Shown here: positions 34,729-43,321 of the stretch, piece after piece | Layout of the letters: each line of letters opens with the position of its first letter | Numbering within the stretch: position 1 is the first letter of the stretch | Source of the DNA: Flavobacteriales bacterium | GTDB taxonomy: Bacteria > Bacteroidota > Bacteroidia > Flavobacteriales_F > PHOS-HE28 | Assembly: GCA_016705955.1 (NCBI GenBank) | Contig: JADJKO010000010.1 | Coordinates: 124,001 to 188,000, forward strand | Direction of reading: 5' to 3' | Length of the DNA stretch: 64,000 nt | Translations under genes and position numbers: made by a program | Notes under the pieces: generated by a model | Databases searched by the model: none | What the model was told of the DNA's origin: nothing | The model's input: the letters and a program-made list of their open reading frames with translations, nothing else

Positions 34729-35673
34729 TCAGATCCGATCCAGCACATAGGCCAGTTGCACCAAGGGCAGGTACATGAAGCTGGCGAACATCAAACGACG
34801 AGCAGCGGGGATCTCTTTCTTGTTCCACAGCACCAAGGCTGGAACGAGCATGACCACGCCCATGATCAGCGCCACCGCCATGGCCCACGGGCCAACGAGG
34901 CCGAAGACCCATGGCAGCATACCCGCCGGAATGAGGAAGAGGGTGTAGAGCAGGATCAGGAAGGCGCTACGGCCATCACGCCCACCGGCGGAAGGGAGCA
35001 ACCGGTAACCCGCACGGGCATAGTCCTCATCCAACACCCAAGCGATGGCCCAGTAGTGGGGGAACTGCCACATGAACTGCATGGCGAAGAGCAGGCCGGC
35101 ACCCAGGTCGAAATGGCCCGTTGCCGCCACGTAGCCCAGCATCGGAGGGAAGGCCCCTGGAAAAGCGCCAACGAAGACGGCCCATGATGAACGCTTCTTA
35201 AAGGGCGTGTACAACGCCACGTACATGAAGAGCGAGATGAAGCCCAGGATCCCGGTGAGTGGACCGAAGGTGGACCACAAGAGGAAGGTTCCCAAGCCAC
35301 CCGCGATGAAAGCCGCCCATACCGCTTCCGATGTGGAGAGCGTACCGCGCACCAAAGGCCTTTCGGCCGTGCGGCGCATAAGGGTATCCTCCCGAACTTC
35401 AAGCACCTGGTTCAAGGCATTCGAAGCGCCGGTGAGGATCGTGCCGGCGATGATCAGGATGACCATGGAGTTGAGGTCGAAGGCCCCCGCAGGGATACCG
35501 ACCAGGTAACCGAACACCGCGCTGACCACCACCAAGGAAGCCAAGCGCAACTTGAAGAGGACGGCTACATCACGCAGCCGATGGCCGAACGTGCGAGTGG
35601 TGGAGTATGCTTCGGGACGTTCCAACAGGAGGAAGGGTGGTTCGGTGCGGGCGCCAAAAGTATTGTTCGCCAC
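34729..35673 (-). CDS. cyoE: heme o synthase (protoheme IX farnesyltransferase)
   Basis: UbiA-superfamily enzyme that farnesylates protoheme to heme o, the precursor of heme a for cytochrome oxidase. It has about nine helices. The first Asp-rich site is in ALNQVLEVREDTLMRRTAER (NxxxxxxxD type), and HYWAIAWVLDEDYARAGYRL is the second. Subunit III genes follow. The start is uncertain: the ATG at 35673 gives 314 residues, but a perfect TACTTTTG -7 box (35655-35662) lies inside that N-terminus. A downstream start, such as the TTG near 35623, is therefore possible. First gene of the oxidase operon. Confidence 0.93.
   Translation of the reverse strand: MANNTFGARTEPPFLLLERPEAYSTTRTFGHRLRDVAVLFKLRLASLVVVSAVFGYLVGIPAGAFDLNSMVILIIAGTILTGASNALNQVLEVREDTLMRRTAERPLVRGTLSTSEAVWAAFIAGGLGTFLLWSTFGPLTGILGFISLFMYVALYTPFKKRSSWAVFVGAFPGAFPPMLGYVAATGHFDLGAGLLFAMQFMWQFPHYWAIAWVLDEDYARAGYRLLPSAGGRDGRSAFLILLYTLFLIPAGMLPWVFGLVGPWAMAVALIMGVVMLVPALVLWNKKEIPAARRLMFASFMYLPLVQLAYVLDRI
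35655..35662 (-). promoter_or_regulatory. -7 promoter box (TACTTTTG) at the cyoE 5' end
   Basis: A perfect TAnnTTTG match on the minus strand, located 11 nt inside the longest cyoE frame. If used, the true cyoE start must be downstream of it. Confidence 0.55.
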
Positions 35674-35683
35674 CGGATCGGGA

Positions 35684-37276
35684 TCAATTCAACACATAAC
35701 GCACTTCCTGTTCCGGGTGCCGCTCACGGAAATGGCAGACCAGTCCTAGGCGGAACACATGCGCCAATTGTGGATCCCCTTCACCTGTCCGTTGCCGGAA
35801 TAGATAGGAGGCTTCGATCCGCGTGCCCGTGTTCGCATCCAGCAGGTAACCGGTCCTCAGTTCGCCGTGGAAGAGCGAATAGCCCACCGCGTTCCCGATC
35901 CGGTACCCGAAGTCACGGTGCCCGCTCGCGCTCCCCAACCGGTCATCCTCCGGGCGGAAGATGTTGTTGCCGTTGCTGAAGGTGGTATCGGAGCCGAGCC
36001 AAGCGGTGCTTGTGCGTATGCTGTGCAGCCATCGCCCATGCGACCATTCCACCTGCCCGATCAACTCCTGGAAATTGGATCCGTAGGGGTGCGCCAATGG
36101 CTGCCCCATGTGCGCGTAGTTCTGGCGCGTATCGCTGTGGGTGTACATGAAGGGCCGCACCAGGTTCCATTCCAACCGCAACTGAAGACCCGGCACCTTG
36201 AACGCATCGCGTGCCACCACTCCCAATTGGGCAGCTTGTTTGTTGCCGTACCAACCATTGCCCGCCCGCACTTCCTTCATAAGGAATTCATCCAGCATCA
36301 CCTGTGAGTAGATGAGCGTGTGCTTTCCGACGCGCACATTCAGCGCCCCCCCGATCAACGCGTTGTCCGGCGATCCGATGCTGTATTCCACGGGGCGGTA
36401 GAAGATGATCGGGTTCAGATAGTTCATGTCGAAGCCCCGAGGGAAGAGCGAGTCGCCCTGGCTCCAGACCACGGCTTCGAACAGGGCCACATTCAATCGC
36501 TTGCTTGCGTTCCACGAGAGGTAATGCATGCTCGTGTACTTCCGGTTGAAGTCGGCCGGGTTCCCATCCGCTCCCCGGATGTCATTCATCACGGTGAACA
36601 GGTTCACGTATTTGATGTGCCAGACCGTGGTGGTGATCTTGAGGAACGGATAGCTCGTGGCCTCATCACTCAACAGCAACGATCGGTAACCCTCGCCAAA
36701 GAAGTTCTTGCCGCGACCCAAAGTGAAGTTGAAGTACTTGCCGGGGTCCCAACTCACGTAAGCGTTCCAATCATAATGCGTGTAGTTCGGCGCATCACCA
36801 TACGCATAGCCTTCACCTGCGCTCATTTGTGTGGCACGGGCCAGCGTATCCAAGTAGGTCGGGAAGCGTTCGTTCCAGACCTGTCCGTCCAGATGGAAGG
36901 TGAGCTTCGCACCGATGTCGCGCTCGGCCCATACCCCCCCACCGACGCGATGACCGATGTAGCTCGATGACGTATCCGATGAGTAGATGGCCTGTGCATC
37001 CACCAGCGGGCCCCACCTGAAGGCGCGACCGTTGCGCACACCAGCCCACTTGTCCAGGGCCGCCAACGCGGACGGAAGCCGCAGTGTATCCTTGGGATCG
37101 AGTGCCAGGATCTCGCTGGAACGATAAGGCCTGATGGCCGTGTGGATCGTGGATCCCGTGCGATACATGAGCGCACTGAAGGGCCGCTCCACCTCGCGGC
37201 TCAACGGCATCCAGCCCGTTTGTGGGAACACCTGTGCCACCACCAACGTGGCGACACCGACCAACACCTTCCTCAT
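35684..37276 (-). CDS. Wzi-like outer-membrane beta-barrel protein (capsule assembly type)
   Basis: A 530-residue protein with signal MRKVLVGVATLVVAQVFPQ and a long beta-barrel. The FTLGRGKNFFGEGYRSLLLS motif, followed by EATSYPFLKI, is the hallmark of Wzi/RemB-like proteins, and PIIFYRPVEYSIGSPDNALI and FLMKEVRAGNGWYGNKQAAQ support this. The C-terminal strands are typical (GTRIEASYLFRQ, FRLGLVCHF). Wzi anchors capsule polysaccharide at the surface in E. coli. The ATG overlaps the stop of the WecA-like gene (ATGA). It is paralogous to the product of 38407-39981. A role in attaching surface glycan is likely but inferred. Confidence 0.75.
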   Translation of the reverse strand: MRKVLVGVATLVVAQVFPQTGWMPLSREVERPFSALMYRTGSTIHTAIRPYRSSEILALDPKDTLRLPSALAALDKWAGVRNGRAFRWGPLVDAQAIYSSDTSSSYIGHRVGGGVWAERDIGAKLTFHLDGQVWNERFPTYLDTLARATQMSAGEGYAYGDAPNYTHYDWNAYVSWDPGKYFNFTLGRGKNFFGEGYRSLLLSDEATSYPFLKITTTVWHIKYVNLFTVMNDIRGADGNPADFNRKYTSMHYLSWNASKRLNVALFEAVVWSQGDSLFPRGFDMNYLNPIIFYRPVEYSIGSPDNALIGGALNVRVGKHTLIYSQVMLDEFLMKEVRAGNGWYGNKQAAQLGVVARDAFKVPGLQLRLEWNLVRPFMYTHSDTRQNYAHMGQPLAHPYGSNFQELIGQVEWSHGRWLHSIRTSTAWLGSDTTFSNGNNIFRPEDDRLGSASGHRDFGYRIGNAVGYSLFHGELRTGYLLDANTGTRIEASYLFRQRTGEGDPQLAHVFRLGLVCHFRERHPEQEVRYVLN

Positions 37277-38388
37277 GCCTTGTTGGACTTGGGCCAGACG
37301 AAGGGCAGCATGGCCAGCACGAAAGCGGAAGTACCCATCACCATCAACCCGACGTTGGGTTGCCACTTCCGGGTGATCATGCTCAGGGCGATCACGACGA
37401 TCACGTAAACGTAGATGGCGAGGGTGGTGCCCCGATGGCCCAAGCCAAGCAATAGCAACCGGTGGTGGATGTGATTGCGATCGGCGGTGAAGGGTGAAGT
37501 ACCCTTGCTCATGCGGATCACGAACACGCGCAGGGTATCCACGAGCGGGTAGGCGAGCACGGCCATGGCGAAGATCGGTGGGGAGAGCTGCTGTAGTTGG
37601 AGTGGCAGGCGCGAGGTGTCGTGATCCACCACGCGCATGGCCAACACCGCCAGAATGGCCCCGATGATCAGCGAACCACTGTCGCCCATGAAGATCCGGG
37701 CCGGATGCACATTGAACACCAGGAAGCCAGCAAGTGCTCCGGCCAGCACCAAAGCGAGGAATGAATGCGTGACATCCCCGGCCAGGTAAAGCCATGTGCC
37801 GTACGCCATCGCGGCGATGAAGCCCACACCCCCGGCCAATCCATCCACACCATCGATCAGGTTCACCGCATTCACCAGGACCACATAAACGAACAAGGAA
37901 AAGGCGATACTGACCGGCGCGGGTAGGTCATAGATACCGAAGAGCCCATGCATATCGGTGATCCGGATACCGGCCATGATCACCAGGATGTACCCGACGA
38001 CCATGTGCCCGACCAACTTCTTCACCGGCGAGAAACCGATGATATCATCCTTCACCCCGATGAAGAAGAGCAGCACCATGGCCGCGATGATGTACTTGAA
38101 ATCGCGGTAGGCGGCACCCATGCCCTGATACAGGGAACGCAAGCCCTCGTCCGGCATGCCGATCAAGCGCCCTTCCGGGAACCAGAGCGCGTAGGAGAAA
38201 ATGATCGCCGCGAAGATGATGATGCCGCCGATCGTAGGAACACTGCTCTGGTGGAGCTTGCGTTCCTCGGAGGGTTCATCGACCAAGTGCTTCATCCGCG
38301 CCACCTTGATCAGGGACGGCATGGTGAGCAGCACGACGAGGAAGGCCGTCCCGAAACCGAAGAGGAGGATGTAACCGTGTTCTTTCAC
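37273..38388 (-). CDS. undecaprenyl-phosphate sugar-1-phosphate transferase (WecA/MraY family)
   Basis: A 371-residue polytopic transferase. It moves a HexNAc-1-phosphate from UDP-sugar to undecaprenyl phosphate to start a surface polysaccharide. Conserved sites: GVKDDIIGFSPVKK (DDxxx), NLIDGVDGLAGGVG, the Asp in FMGDSGSLIIG, and the sugar-recognition loop DRNHIHHRLL with the HIHH typical of WecA/TagO rather than MraY. It lies between two Wzi-like genes and overlaps the start of the following one. The polysaccharide is unknown, though the fucose genes upstream suggest a fucosylated product. Confidence 0.88.
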   Translation of the reverse strand: MKEHGYILLFGFGTAFLVVLLTMPSLIKVARMKHLVDEPSEERKLHQSSVPTIGGIIIFAAIIFSYALWFPEGRLIGMPDEGLRSLYQGMGAAYRDFKYIIAAMVLLFFIGVKDDIIGFSPVKKLVGHMVVGYILVIMAGIRITDMHGLFGIYDLPAPVSIAFSLFVYVVLVNAVNLIDGVDGLAGGVGFIAAMAYGTWLYLAGDVTHSFLALVLAGALAGFLVFNVHPARIFMGDSGSLIIGAILAVLAMRVVDHDTSRLPLQLQQLSPPIFAMAVLAYPLVDTLRVFVIRMSKGTSPFTADRNHIHHRLLLLGLGHRGTTLAIYVYVIVVIALSMITRKWQPNVGLMVMGTSAFVLAMLPFVWPKSNKA

Positions 38389-38406
38389 GTGCTGGGGAAG
38401 ACCCGA

Positions 38407-39981
38407 TCAAAGATCGTAATACCGGTTGAAGAGATTGGTGCGCACGGCGATATAGATGTATGTGCTCTGGACGATGTCCGGCGAACCCGGCTGATCACGA
38501 CGCCACATGCCTGCCACGATACGCAGGTTCGTGTTCGGGTTGACCAGGTAGGAGGCGTTCAGGTCCAAGTACGTAAGCGTACGATGCACCGGGCCATCGG
38601 GCGAAGGGAGGTCCACGTCCGGCCGGTCGAGGTCCGTGCCGTTGTTGAAGACCGTTGATGTATCCCGTTCCAAGGCAGCCAGGTTCACCTTCCCTTGGAA
38701 CCAGAAACGCTTCACGCCGAGATCCACAATGGCGACGAATTCCCCGAAGGAGGTCCCCAACGGATGCGCCAGCGGGTACCCACCGTGCATGTACGCTTGC
38801 CGCACGGGGGAGTTCATGTACATGAAAGGCGATGCGGCATTGTATTCCACTTGCACATGCAGGTCCTTGCGCAGCACATCGAAGGCACGCGCACCGGCCT
38901 GCCACGCAAAACGGCCCGGGCCATCGGTGGCGAACTGGCCGTAGACATAAGCCTTGTCCGTGAGCTTCACGCGCAGGTCCGTGCCCACTAGGCATTTGGT
39001 CCCGTTCCCGAAGCCATAGCGTAGGGTGTTCAGGCCGATGACCGGGTTCAATTCCATCGCATCGAACGCCTGCTGCCTGTCCTGGTCCAAGTTCCGGAAC
39101 AGGGTCGCCTCGAACAACCCGACCTGCGCTCGGCCAAGATCCAAGGACAGGTGATGGAAGCGAGCGCGCGTCCAGTAGAAGAGGTTCTCGCTGCTCTCTC
39201 CGGAAGCGATCCGATCATCCCGCGTAACACCATGCATCAACTTGGTATGCCAGGTGGAATACTGCCACTTCCTGTTCGGAGCCAGGACGCTGAACTCGAG
39301 GTACGGCGAGTTGATCGCGTTATCGCTGAGCAGCACGCTGCGGTAACCATGCCCCACGAAGTGCTTGCCGTGGCCGAGCTGGATGTTCAACCACTTCACG
39401 GGTGAATAGCTCACGTTGCCTTGCGACCAACCGTAATCCAACTGGGTCTCGTTCTTGATCTTCACACGTCCCTGTCCCGGCAGGACTTCCGTGCGCAGCA
39501 CGCGTTGGTAGAGATACTGCGGCACATGCCCTTGGTTCTCATGGAACATGGTCTGGAAGGACACCTTCGGGCCGATATCCCCGCGTACCCAGAATCCGCG
39601 CGTGTTGAAGGAGAGCAGGGTGGTGTCCGCGTACGCGCTCGTATTGCCTTCATCCCGACCGTACTCCTGGTGGAAGAGCGGATCCACGGTGAGGCGGAAG
39701 TCACCCTCATTCACAATGAGCAAGTGCTCCTTGAAGAGCTTCTCCGTGACCACATAGTAGTACTTCGAGCTATCCACGCGATAGCCCATCACATTGGTAA
39801 GGTCGGCACGGCTCTCGATCAGCGGTTTGAGGCCGGAGTGGATCCGCGCATCAAGCTTCGCGGCGTTGCGCTCCACGTCGATGTAGATATCGCGCTGCAA
39901 CGGCACATCGTTCTGCTGGGCGAATGCCGAATGCAGATCGATGATCGAAAAAAGAGCCAGAAGAACGCGATAGCGGCACAT
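38407..39981 (-). CDS. Wzi-like outer-membrane beta-barrel protein (second paralogue)
   Basis: A 524-residue protein with signal MCRYRVLLALFSIIDLHSAF and a beta-barrel. IQLGHGKHFVGHGYRSVLLS followed by AINSPYLEFS aligns with the LGRGKNFFGEGYRSLLLS segment of the neighbouring paralogue. The FMYMNSPVRQAYMHGGYPLA and HPLGTSFGEF segments match FMYTHSDTRQNYAHMGQPLA and HPYGSNFQEL there. So the two are diverged duplicates. The ATG at 39981 has a TACCTTCC box 15 nt upstream. The role in binding or exporting surface polysaccharide is inferred from Wzi. It ends 18 nt before the WecA-like gene. Confidence 0.75.
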   Translation of the reverse strand: MCRYRVLLALFSIIDLHSAFAQQNDVPLQRDIYIDVERNAAKLDARIHSGLKPLIESRADLTNVMGYRVDSSKYYYVVTEKLFKEHLLIVNEGDFRLTVDPLFHQEYGRDEGNTSAYADTTLLSFNTRGFWVRGDIGPKVSFQTMFHENQGHVPQYLYQRVLRTEVLPGQGRVKIKNETQLDYGWSQGNVSYSPVKWLNIQLGHGKHFVGHGYRSVLLSDNAINSPYLEFSVLAPNRKWQYSTWHTKLMHGVTRDDRIASGESSENLFYWTRARFHHLSLDLGRAQVGLFEATLFRNLDQDRQQAFDAMELNPVIGLNTLRYGFGNGTKCLVGTDLRVKLTDKAYVYGQFATDGPGRFAWQAGARAFDVLRKDLHVQVEYNAASPFMYMNSPVRQAYMHGGYPLAHPLGTSFGEFVAIVDLGVKRFWFQGKVNLAALERDTSTVFNNGTDLDRPDVDLPSPDGPVHRTLTYLDLNASYLVNPNTNLRIVAGMWRRDQPGSPDIVQSTYIYIAVRTNLFNRYYDL

Positions 39982-39996
39982 GTGCGGAAACCGGCG

Positions 39997-40004
39997 GGAA
40001 GGTA
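39997..40004 (-). promoter_or_regulatory. -7 promoter-like box (TACCTTCC) before the Wzi/WecA genes
   Basis: TACCTTCC, 15 nt before the ATG at 39981. It departs from TAnnTTTG at the last two bases, so it is weaker than the other sites. Confidence 0.35.
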
Positions 40005-40075
40005 GGTGGAGCGCACCAAGCCGATGATCGCGGTCGGCGGCTTTCGACGAGTGCCTACCGAAAAAGGCAGAGCAC

Positions 40076-41014
40076 TCAGGCCTTCGCCAATTCGCTCTTC
40101 GCGAACTCGCTGTACACCGCAGCGATCCCTTCGCGCAAACCGATGCGGTGCTTCCAACCCAGATTGTGCAAGCGTGACACATCCATGAGGTTGCGCGGGG
40201 TGCCGTCCGGTTTGTCGGTGTTCCACTTCAGTTCACCCGTGTACCCCACGATCTCCTTGATCATCTCCGCGAGCGCCTTGATGGTGAGGTCCTCGCCCGT
40301 ACCGATATTCACGAACATCTCCTCATCATAGTTCTGCAAGAGGAAGAAGCAGGCGTCGGCGAGATCGTCCACGTGGAGAAATTCTCGCATGGGTGAGCCG
40401 GTGCCCCACACCTCCACCTGAGCTGCTCCGGAGATCTTCGCCGTGTGGAACTTGCGGATCAGTGCAGGCAGCACGTGACTGTTGTTCAGGTCGTAGTTAT
40501 CGTTGGGCCCATAGAGATTGGTGGGCATGGCGCTGATGAAGTTCGCGCCGTACTGCCGGCGGTAGCTCTCCGCCAATTTGATCCCAGCGATCTTGGCGAT
40601 GGCATAAGGCTCGTTGGTCTGCTCCAGCAGGCCGGTGAGCAGGCTTTCCTCCTTCAACGGTTGCGGCGCCAGCTTCGGATAGATACAGGACGAGCCGAGG
40701 AAGAGCAGCTTCTTCACTCCGTTTTCATAAGCGGAGTGGATCACGTTGCTTTCGATCATCAGGTTCTCGTACAGGAACTGTGCGCGATAGACATTGTTGG
40801 CGTGGATGCCACCCACCTTGGCTGCGGCCAACACGACCACATCAGGCTTCTCGCTCTTGAAGAAGTCGCGAACGGCAACTTGTTCCTTCAGGTCGAGTTC
40901 CTTGCTGGTGCGTGTGATGATGTTCGTGAAGCCATCCTTCTGCAAACGGCGCACGATGGCCGAGCCCACCATGCCGCGGTGGCCTGCGATGTAGATCTTG
41001 TCTTGTTTGATCAT
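40076..41014 (-). CDS. fcl: GDP-L-fucose synthase
   Basis: NADPH-dependent epimerase-reductase converting GDP-4-keto-6-deoxymannose to GDP-L-fucose. The 312-residue SDR protein starts MIKQDKIYIAGHRGMVGSAI (GxxGMVG cofactor site). It has SSCIYPKLAPQPLKEESLL, the catalytic Tyr-x3-Lys in EPYAIAKIAGIKL, and NLYGPNDNYDLNNSHVLPAL, all diagnostic for Fcl. Gmd, the preceding enzyme of the pathway, is encoded just upstream with a repeat-rich 96-bp gap. It supplies activated fucose for surface glycans. Confidence 0.96.
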   Translation of the reverse strand: MIKQDKIYIAGHRGMVGSAIVRRLQKDGFTNIITRTSKELDLKEQVAVRDFFKSEKPDVVVLAAAKVGGIHANNVYRAQFLYENLMIESNVIHSAYENGVKKLLFLGSSCIYPKLAPQPLKEESLLTGLLEQTNEPYAIAKIAGIKLAESYRRQYGANFISAMPTNLYGPNDNYDLNNSHVLPALIRKFHTAKISGAAQVEVWGTGSPMREFLHVDDLADACFFLLQNYDEEMFVNIGTGEDLTIKALAEMIKEIVGYTGELKWNTDKPDGTPRNLMDVSRLHNLGWKHRIGLREGIAAVYSEFAKSELAKA

Positions 41015-41030
41015 AGGGGTTGCGGGTTGG

Positions 41031-41107
41031 CGTGTTACGTGTTACGTGTTACGTGTTACGTGTTCGCGGGGGGCCAACGCGCAACACGTAACACGCTAAC
41101 ACGTAAC
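41031..41107. repeat. heptamer tandem repeat and inverted partner between gmd and fcl
   Basis: Four head-to-tail copies of TTACGTG (41035-41062) are followed by a GC-rich turn and then inverted copies in CAACACGTAACACGCTAACACGTAACG. The transcript can fold into a long stem between the two genes. Such a structure could set the relative amounts of gmd and fcl message; that is inference. Confidence 0.75.
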
Positions 41108-41110
41108 GAT

Positions 41111-42229
41111 CTATTCCTGTTCGTGCAGGATCTTGTGTCCGCCCTTCTTCAGGTACACATCGCGCTTGAAGAGTTCCACGTCGCTGGCCACCATTTCCTT
41201 CACCAGCGCCTTCAGGTCGTACTTGTGTTTCCAACCCAGCACGCGTTGCGCCTTGCGCGGATCGCCTTCCAAGTGGTCCACTTCCGCCGGGCGGTAGTAG
41301 CGCTTGTCGATGGCAACGAGCGTCTTGCCGGTCTTCTTGTCGATGCCCTTCTCGTTGGCACCCTTGCCTTTCCACTCGAGCTTGATACCGACCTCGGCGA
41401 AGGCCAGATCGATGAAGTGGCGCACGGTGTAGGTCTTTCCGGTCGCGAGCACGAAGTCATCAGGCTTCTTCGCCTGGAGCATGAGCCACATGCCTTCCAC
41501 ATAATCCTTGGCGTGCCCCCAATCCCGCTTGGCGTCGAGGTTACCGAGGTAAAGGGTCTGCTGCAGGCCGAGCTTGATCTTGGCCACGGCACGCGTGATC
41601 TTACGCGTCACGAACGTCTCCCCGCGCAATGGACTCTCGTGGTTGAAGAGAATACCGTTGCACGCGAACATGTTGTAGCTCTCGCGGTAGTTCTTGGTGA
41701 TCCAGAAGCCGTAGAGCTTGGCCACGCCATAGGGGCTCTTCGGATAGAACGGGGTCTCCTCGTTCTGGGCGTGCGGCAACACGCCGCCATACAATTCACT
41801 GGTGCTCGCTTGGTAGAAGCGTGTTTTCTTCTCCAAGCCGAGGATCCGGATCGCTTCCAGGAAACGCAAGGTGCCGATGCCATCAGCATTCGCTGTGTAC
41901 TCCGGCAATTCGAAGCTCACGGCCACATGGCTCATCGCGGCCAGGTTGTAGATCTCGTCGGGCTGGATCTCCTTCACCAGCCGGAGGCAATTGACGCTGT
42001 CGGTAAGGTCGCCGTAGTGCAGGTGGAAGGGACGGCCCTTCTCATGCATGTCGTGATAGAGGTGATCGATGCGATCGGTGTTGAACAACGAACTGCGGCG
42101 TTTGACGCCATGCACTTCGTAGCCCTTGTTCAGCAGCAATTCGCTGAGGTAGGCACCATCCTGCCCGGTGACACCGGTGATCAACGCGACCTTCCGCTTT
42201 TTGCTCTTCGCTGTTCCCTTCTTCGCCAT
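41111..42229 (-). CDS. gmd: GDP-mannose 4,6-dehydratase
   Basis: First step of GDP-fucose synthesis, an NADP-dependent SDR enzyme. The 372-residue protein has the cofactor site ALITGVTGQDGAYLSELL, the motif KRRSSLFNTDRIDHL, the active-site QASTSELYGG, the catalytic YPKSPYGVAKLYG and NHESPLRGETFVTRKITRA, all diagnostic. Length is normal (about 350-375). It starts 17 nt after the cysQ stop and precedes fcl. Relatives accept GDP-mannose; the product could also go to other 6-deoxy sugars. Confidence 0.96.
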   Translation of the reverse strand: MAKKGTAKSKKRKVALITGVTGQDGAYLSELLLNKGYEVHGVKRRSSLFNTDRIDHLYHDMHEKGRPFHLHYGDLTDSVNCLRLVKEIQPDEIYNLAAMSHVAVSFELPEYTANADGIGTLRFLEAIRILGLEKKTRFYQASTSELYGGVLPHAQNEETPFYPKSPYGVAKLYGFWITKNYRESYNMFACNGILFNHESPLRGETFVTRKITRAVAKIKLGLQQTLYLGNLDAKRDWGHAKDYVEGMWLMLQAKKPDDFVLATGKTYTVRHFIDLAFAEVGIKLEWKGKGANEKGIDKKTGKTLVAIDKRYYRPAEVDHLEGDPRKAQRVLGWKHKYDLKALVKEMVASDVELFKRDVYLKKGGHKILHEQE

Positions 42230-42245
42230 GTTCGTATGATTCTTC

Positions 42246-43079
42246 TTAATGGACGATGAACCAGTTGTTCACCAATTCGTTCTTGTTGTAGCGCATGGGT
42301 GCACCGGTGGTGATGTCGATCAAGCGCATACCGGACTCGTTCACAATGGCGTGGCCTGCTGCGGTGTCCCACTCCATGGTGGGCGCATAACGTGGATAGG
42401 CATCGGCGGCTCCTTCCGCGACCAAGCAGATCTTCAGCGCGCTGCCCATACTGGTCAACGCCACCTCGCCGTGCTCGGCTTCCATCTTCCGGATGTAGGC
42501 CTCGGTCTCCGGGCTGGGATGCGAACGACTGGCCACGACAGTGTACATCGTTCGGTCGTGTTTCAGCGGGAGTCGTTCGCTCATGGAGGCCCGCTCATAC
42601 GCATCGGTCGCAAGGTGGGTTCCGGCTTCTTGAAGTCGGTATGCGCCACCGCCCTGCCACGCGAAGTAGAGCGTGTCCTTCACCGGGACATACAACACGC
42701 CAGCGATCGGTCGAGCCATGCCGAGGGGACCAGCCGGTAAGGCATCACGCTCCATGAGTGCGATGTTCACCGTGAACTCCCCGTTGCGCTTGATGAATTC
42801 CTTCGTGCCATCCAGGGGGTCGACCAACCAGTAGCGTTGCCAGCCCTGTCGCTCGGCTAGTGAAAGGGTCTTTCCCTCTTCACTCAACACCGGTAGACCT
42901 GTGCTTTCGAGAATGGAAACGATGACTCTGTGCGCGCGCTTATCAGCTTCTGTGAGCGGACTCCTATCCGCTTTTTGTTCAGCGGAGAAGTCGGTGCCAT
43001 AGACGGCCAGGATCTCCCGCCCGGCAGCGAAGGCGGCTTTGATCGCCACCTCCACCGATCCGGCTAGTTCATTTTGCAT
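42246..43079 (-). CDS. cysQ: 3'(2'),5'-bisphosphate nucleotidase (CysQ, inositol monophosphatase family)
   Basis: Magnesium-dependent phosphatase hydrolysing 3'-phosphoadenosine 5'-phosphate from sulfate and sulfo-transfer pathways. The 277-residue protein has SPLTEADKRAH, VLSEEGKTL (metal Glu), the signature WLVDPLDGTKEFI and, near the end, YAPTMEWDTAAGHAIV. All metal ligands of the IMPase superfamily are present. A TACATTTG box lies 5 nt before the ATG at 43079, suggesting an almost leaderless message. It is upstream of gmd on the same strand. Confidence 0.93.
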   Translation of the reverse strand: MQNELAGSVEVAIKAAFAAGREILAVYGTDFSAEQKADRSPLTEADKRAHRVIVSILESTGLPVLSEEGKTLSLAERQGWQRYWLVDPLDGTKEFIKRNGEFTVNIALMERDALPAGPLGMARPIAGVLYVPVKDTLYFAWQGGGAYRLQEAGTHLATDAYERASMSERLPLKHDRTMYTVVASRSHPSPETEAYIRKMEAEHGEVALTSMGSALKICLVAEGAADAYPRYAPTMEWDTAAGHAIVNESGMRLIDITTGAPMRYNKNELVNNWFIVH

Positions 43080-43084
43080 GCGCG

Positions 43085-43092
43085 CAAATGTA
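43085..43092 (-). promoter_or_regulatory. -7 promoter box (TACATTTG) of cysQ
   Basis: A perfect TAnnTTTG match, only 5 nt before the cysQ ATG. The transcription start would fall at or very near the start codon, so the mRNA may be leaderless. Confidence 0.6.
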
Positions 43093-43165
43093 CCCGCGCG
43101 TTAGAGCACAGGCCACCACAGCGTTCTCTTCCGAGAAACGCGGGCTGTTGACGGGGTGCCTCGGA

Positions 43166-43321
43166 CTACTTCTTGTTGCCCAGGATCTTGAACATACCCG
43201 TGTTGCACACGGAGCACGTCCCCTTCATGGCCTTGCGGCCGTTGGCCATCTCCACCTCCTTGGCATCCTTCATATCGCGCTTCGACTTGCACTTCACGCA
43301 GTAACCTTCTACAGCTGGCAT
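43166..43321 (-). CDS. DUF5679 zinc-ribbon protein
   Basis: A 51-residue protein with two CxxC knuckles: EGYCVKCKSKRDM and KGTCSVCNTGMFKILG. This is the treble-clef DUF5679 pattern. The ATG at 43321 (MPAVEG) is the family's normal start; the longer frame has no similarity. A TACCTTG box about 29 nt upstream (43350-43356) may be its promoter. Function is unknown; it may bind nucleic acid. It stands alone upstream of cysQ on the same strand. Confidence 0.88.
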   Translation of the reverse strand: MPAVEGYCVKCKSKRDMKDAKEVEMANGRKAMKGTCSVCNTGMFKILGNKK

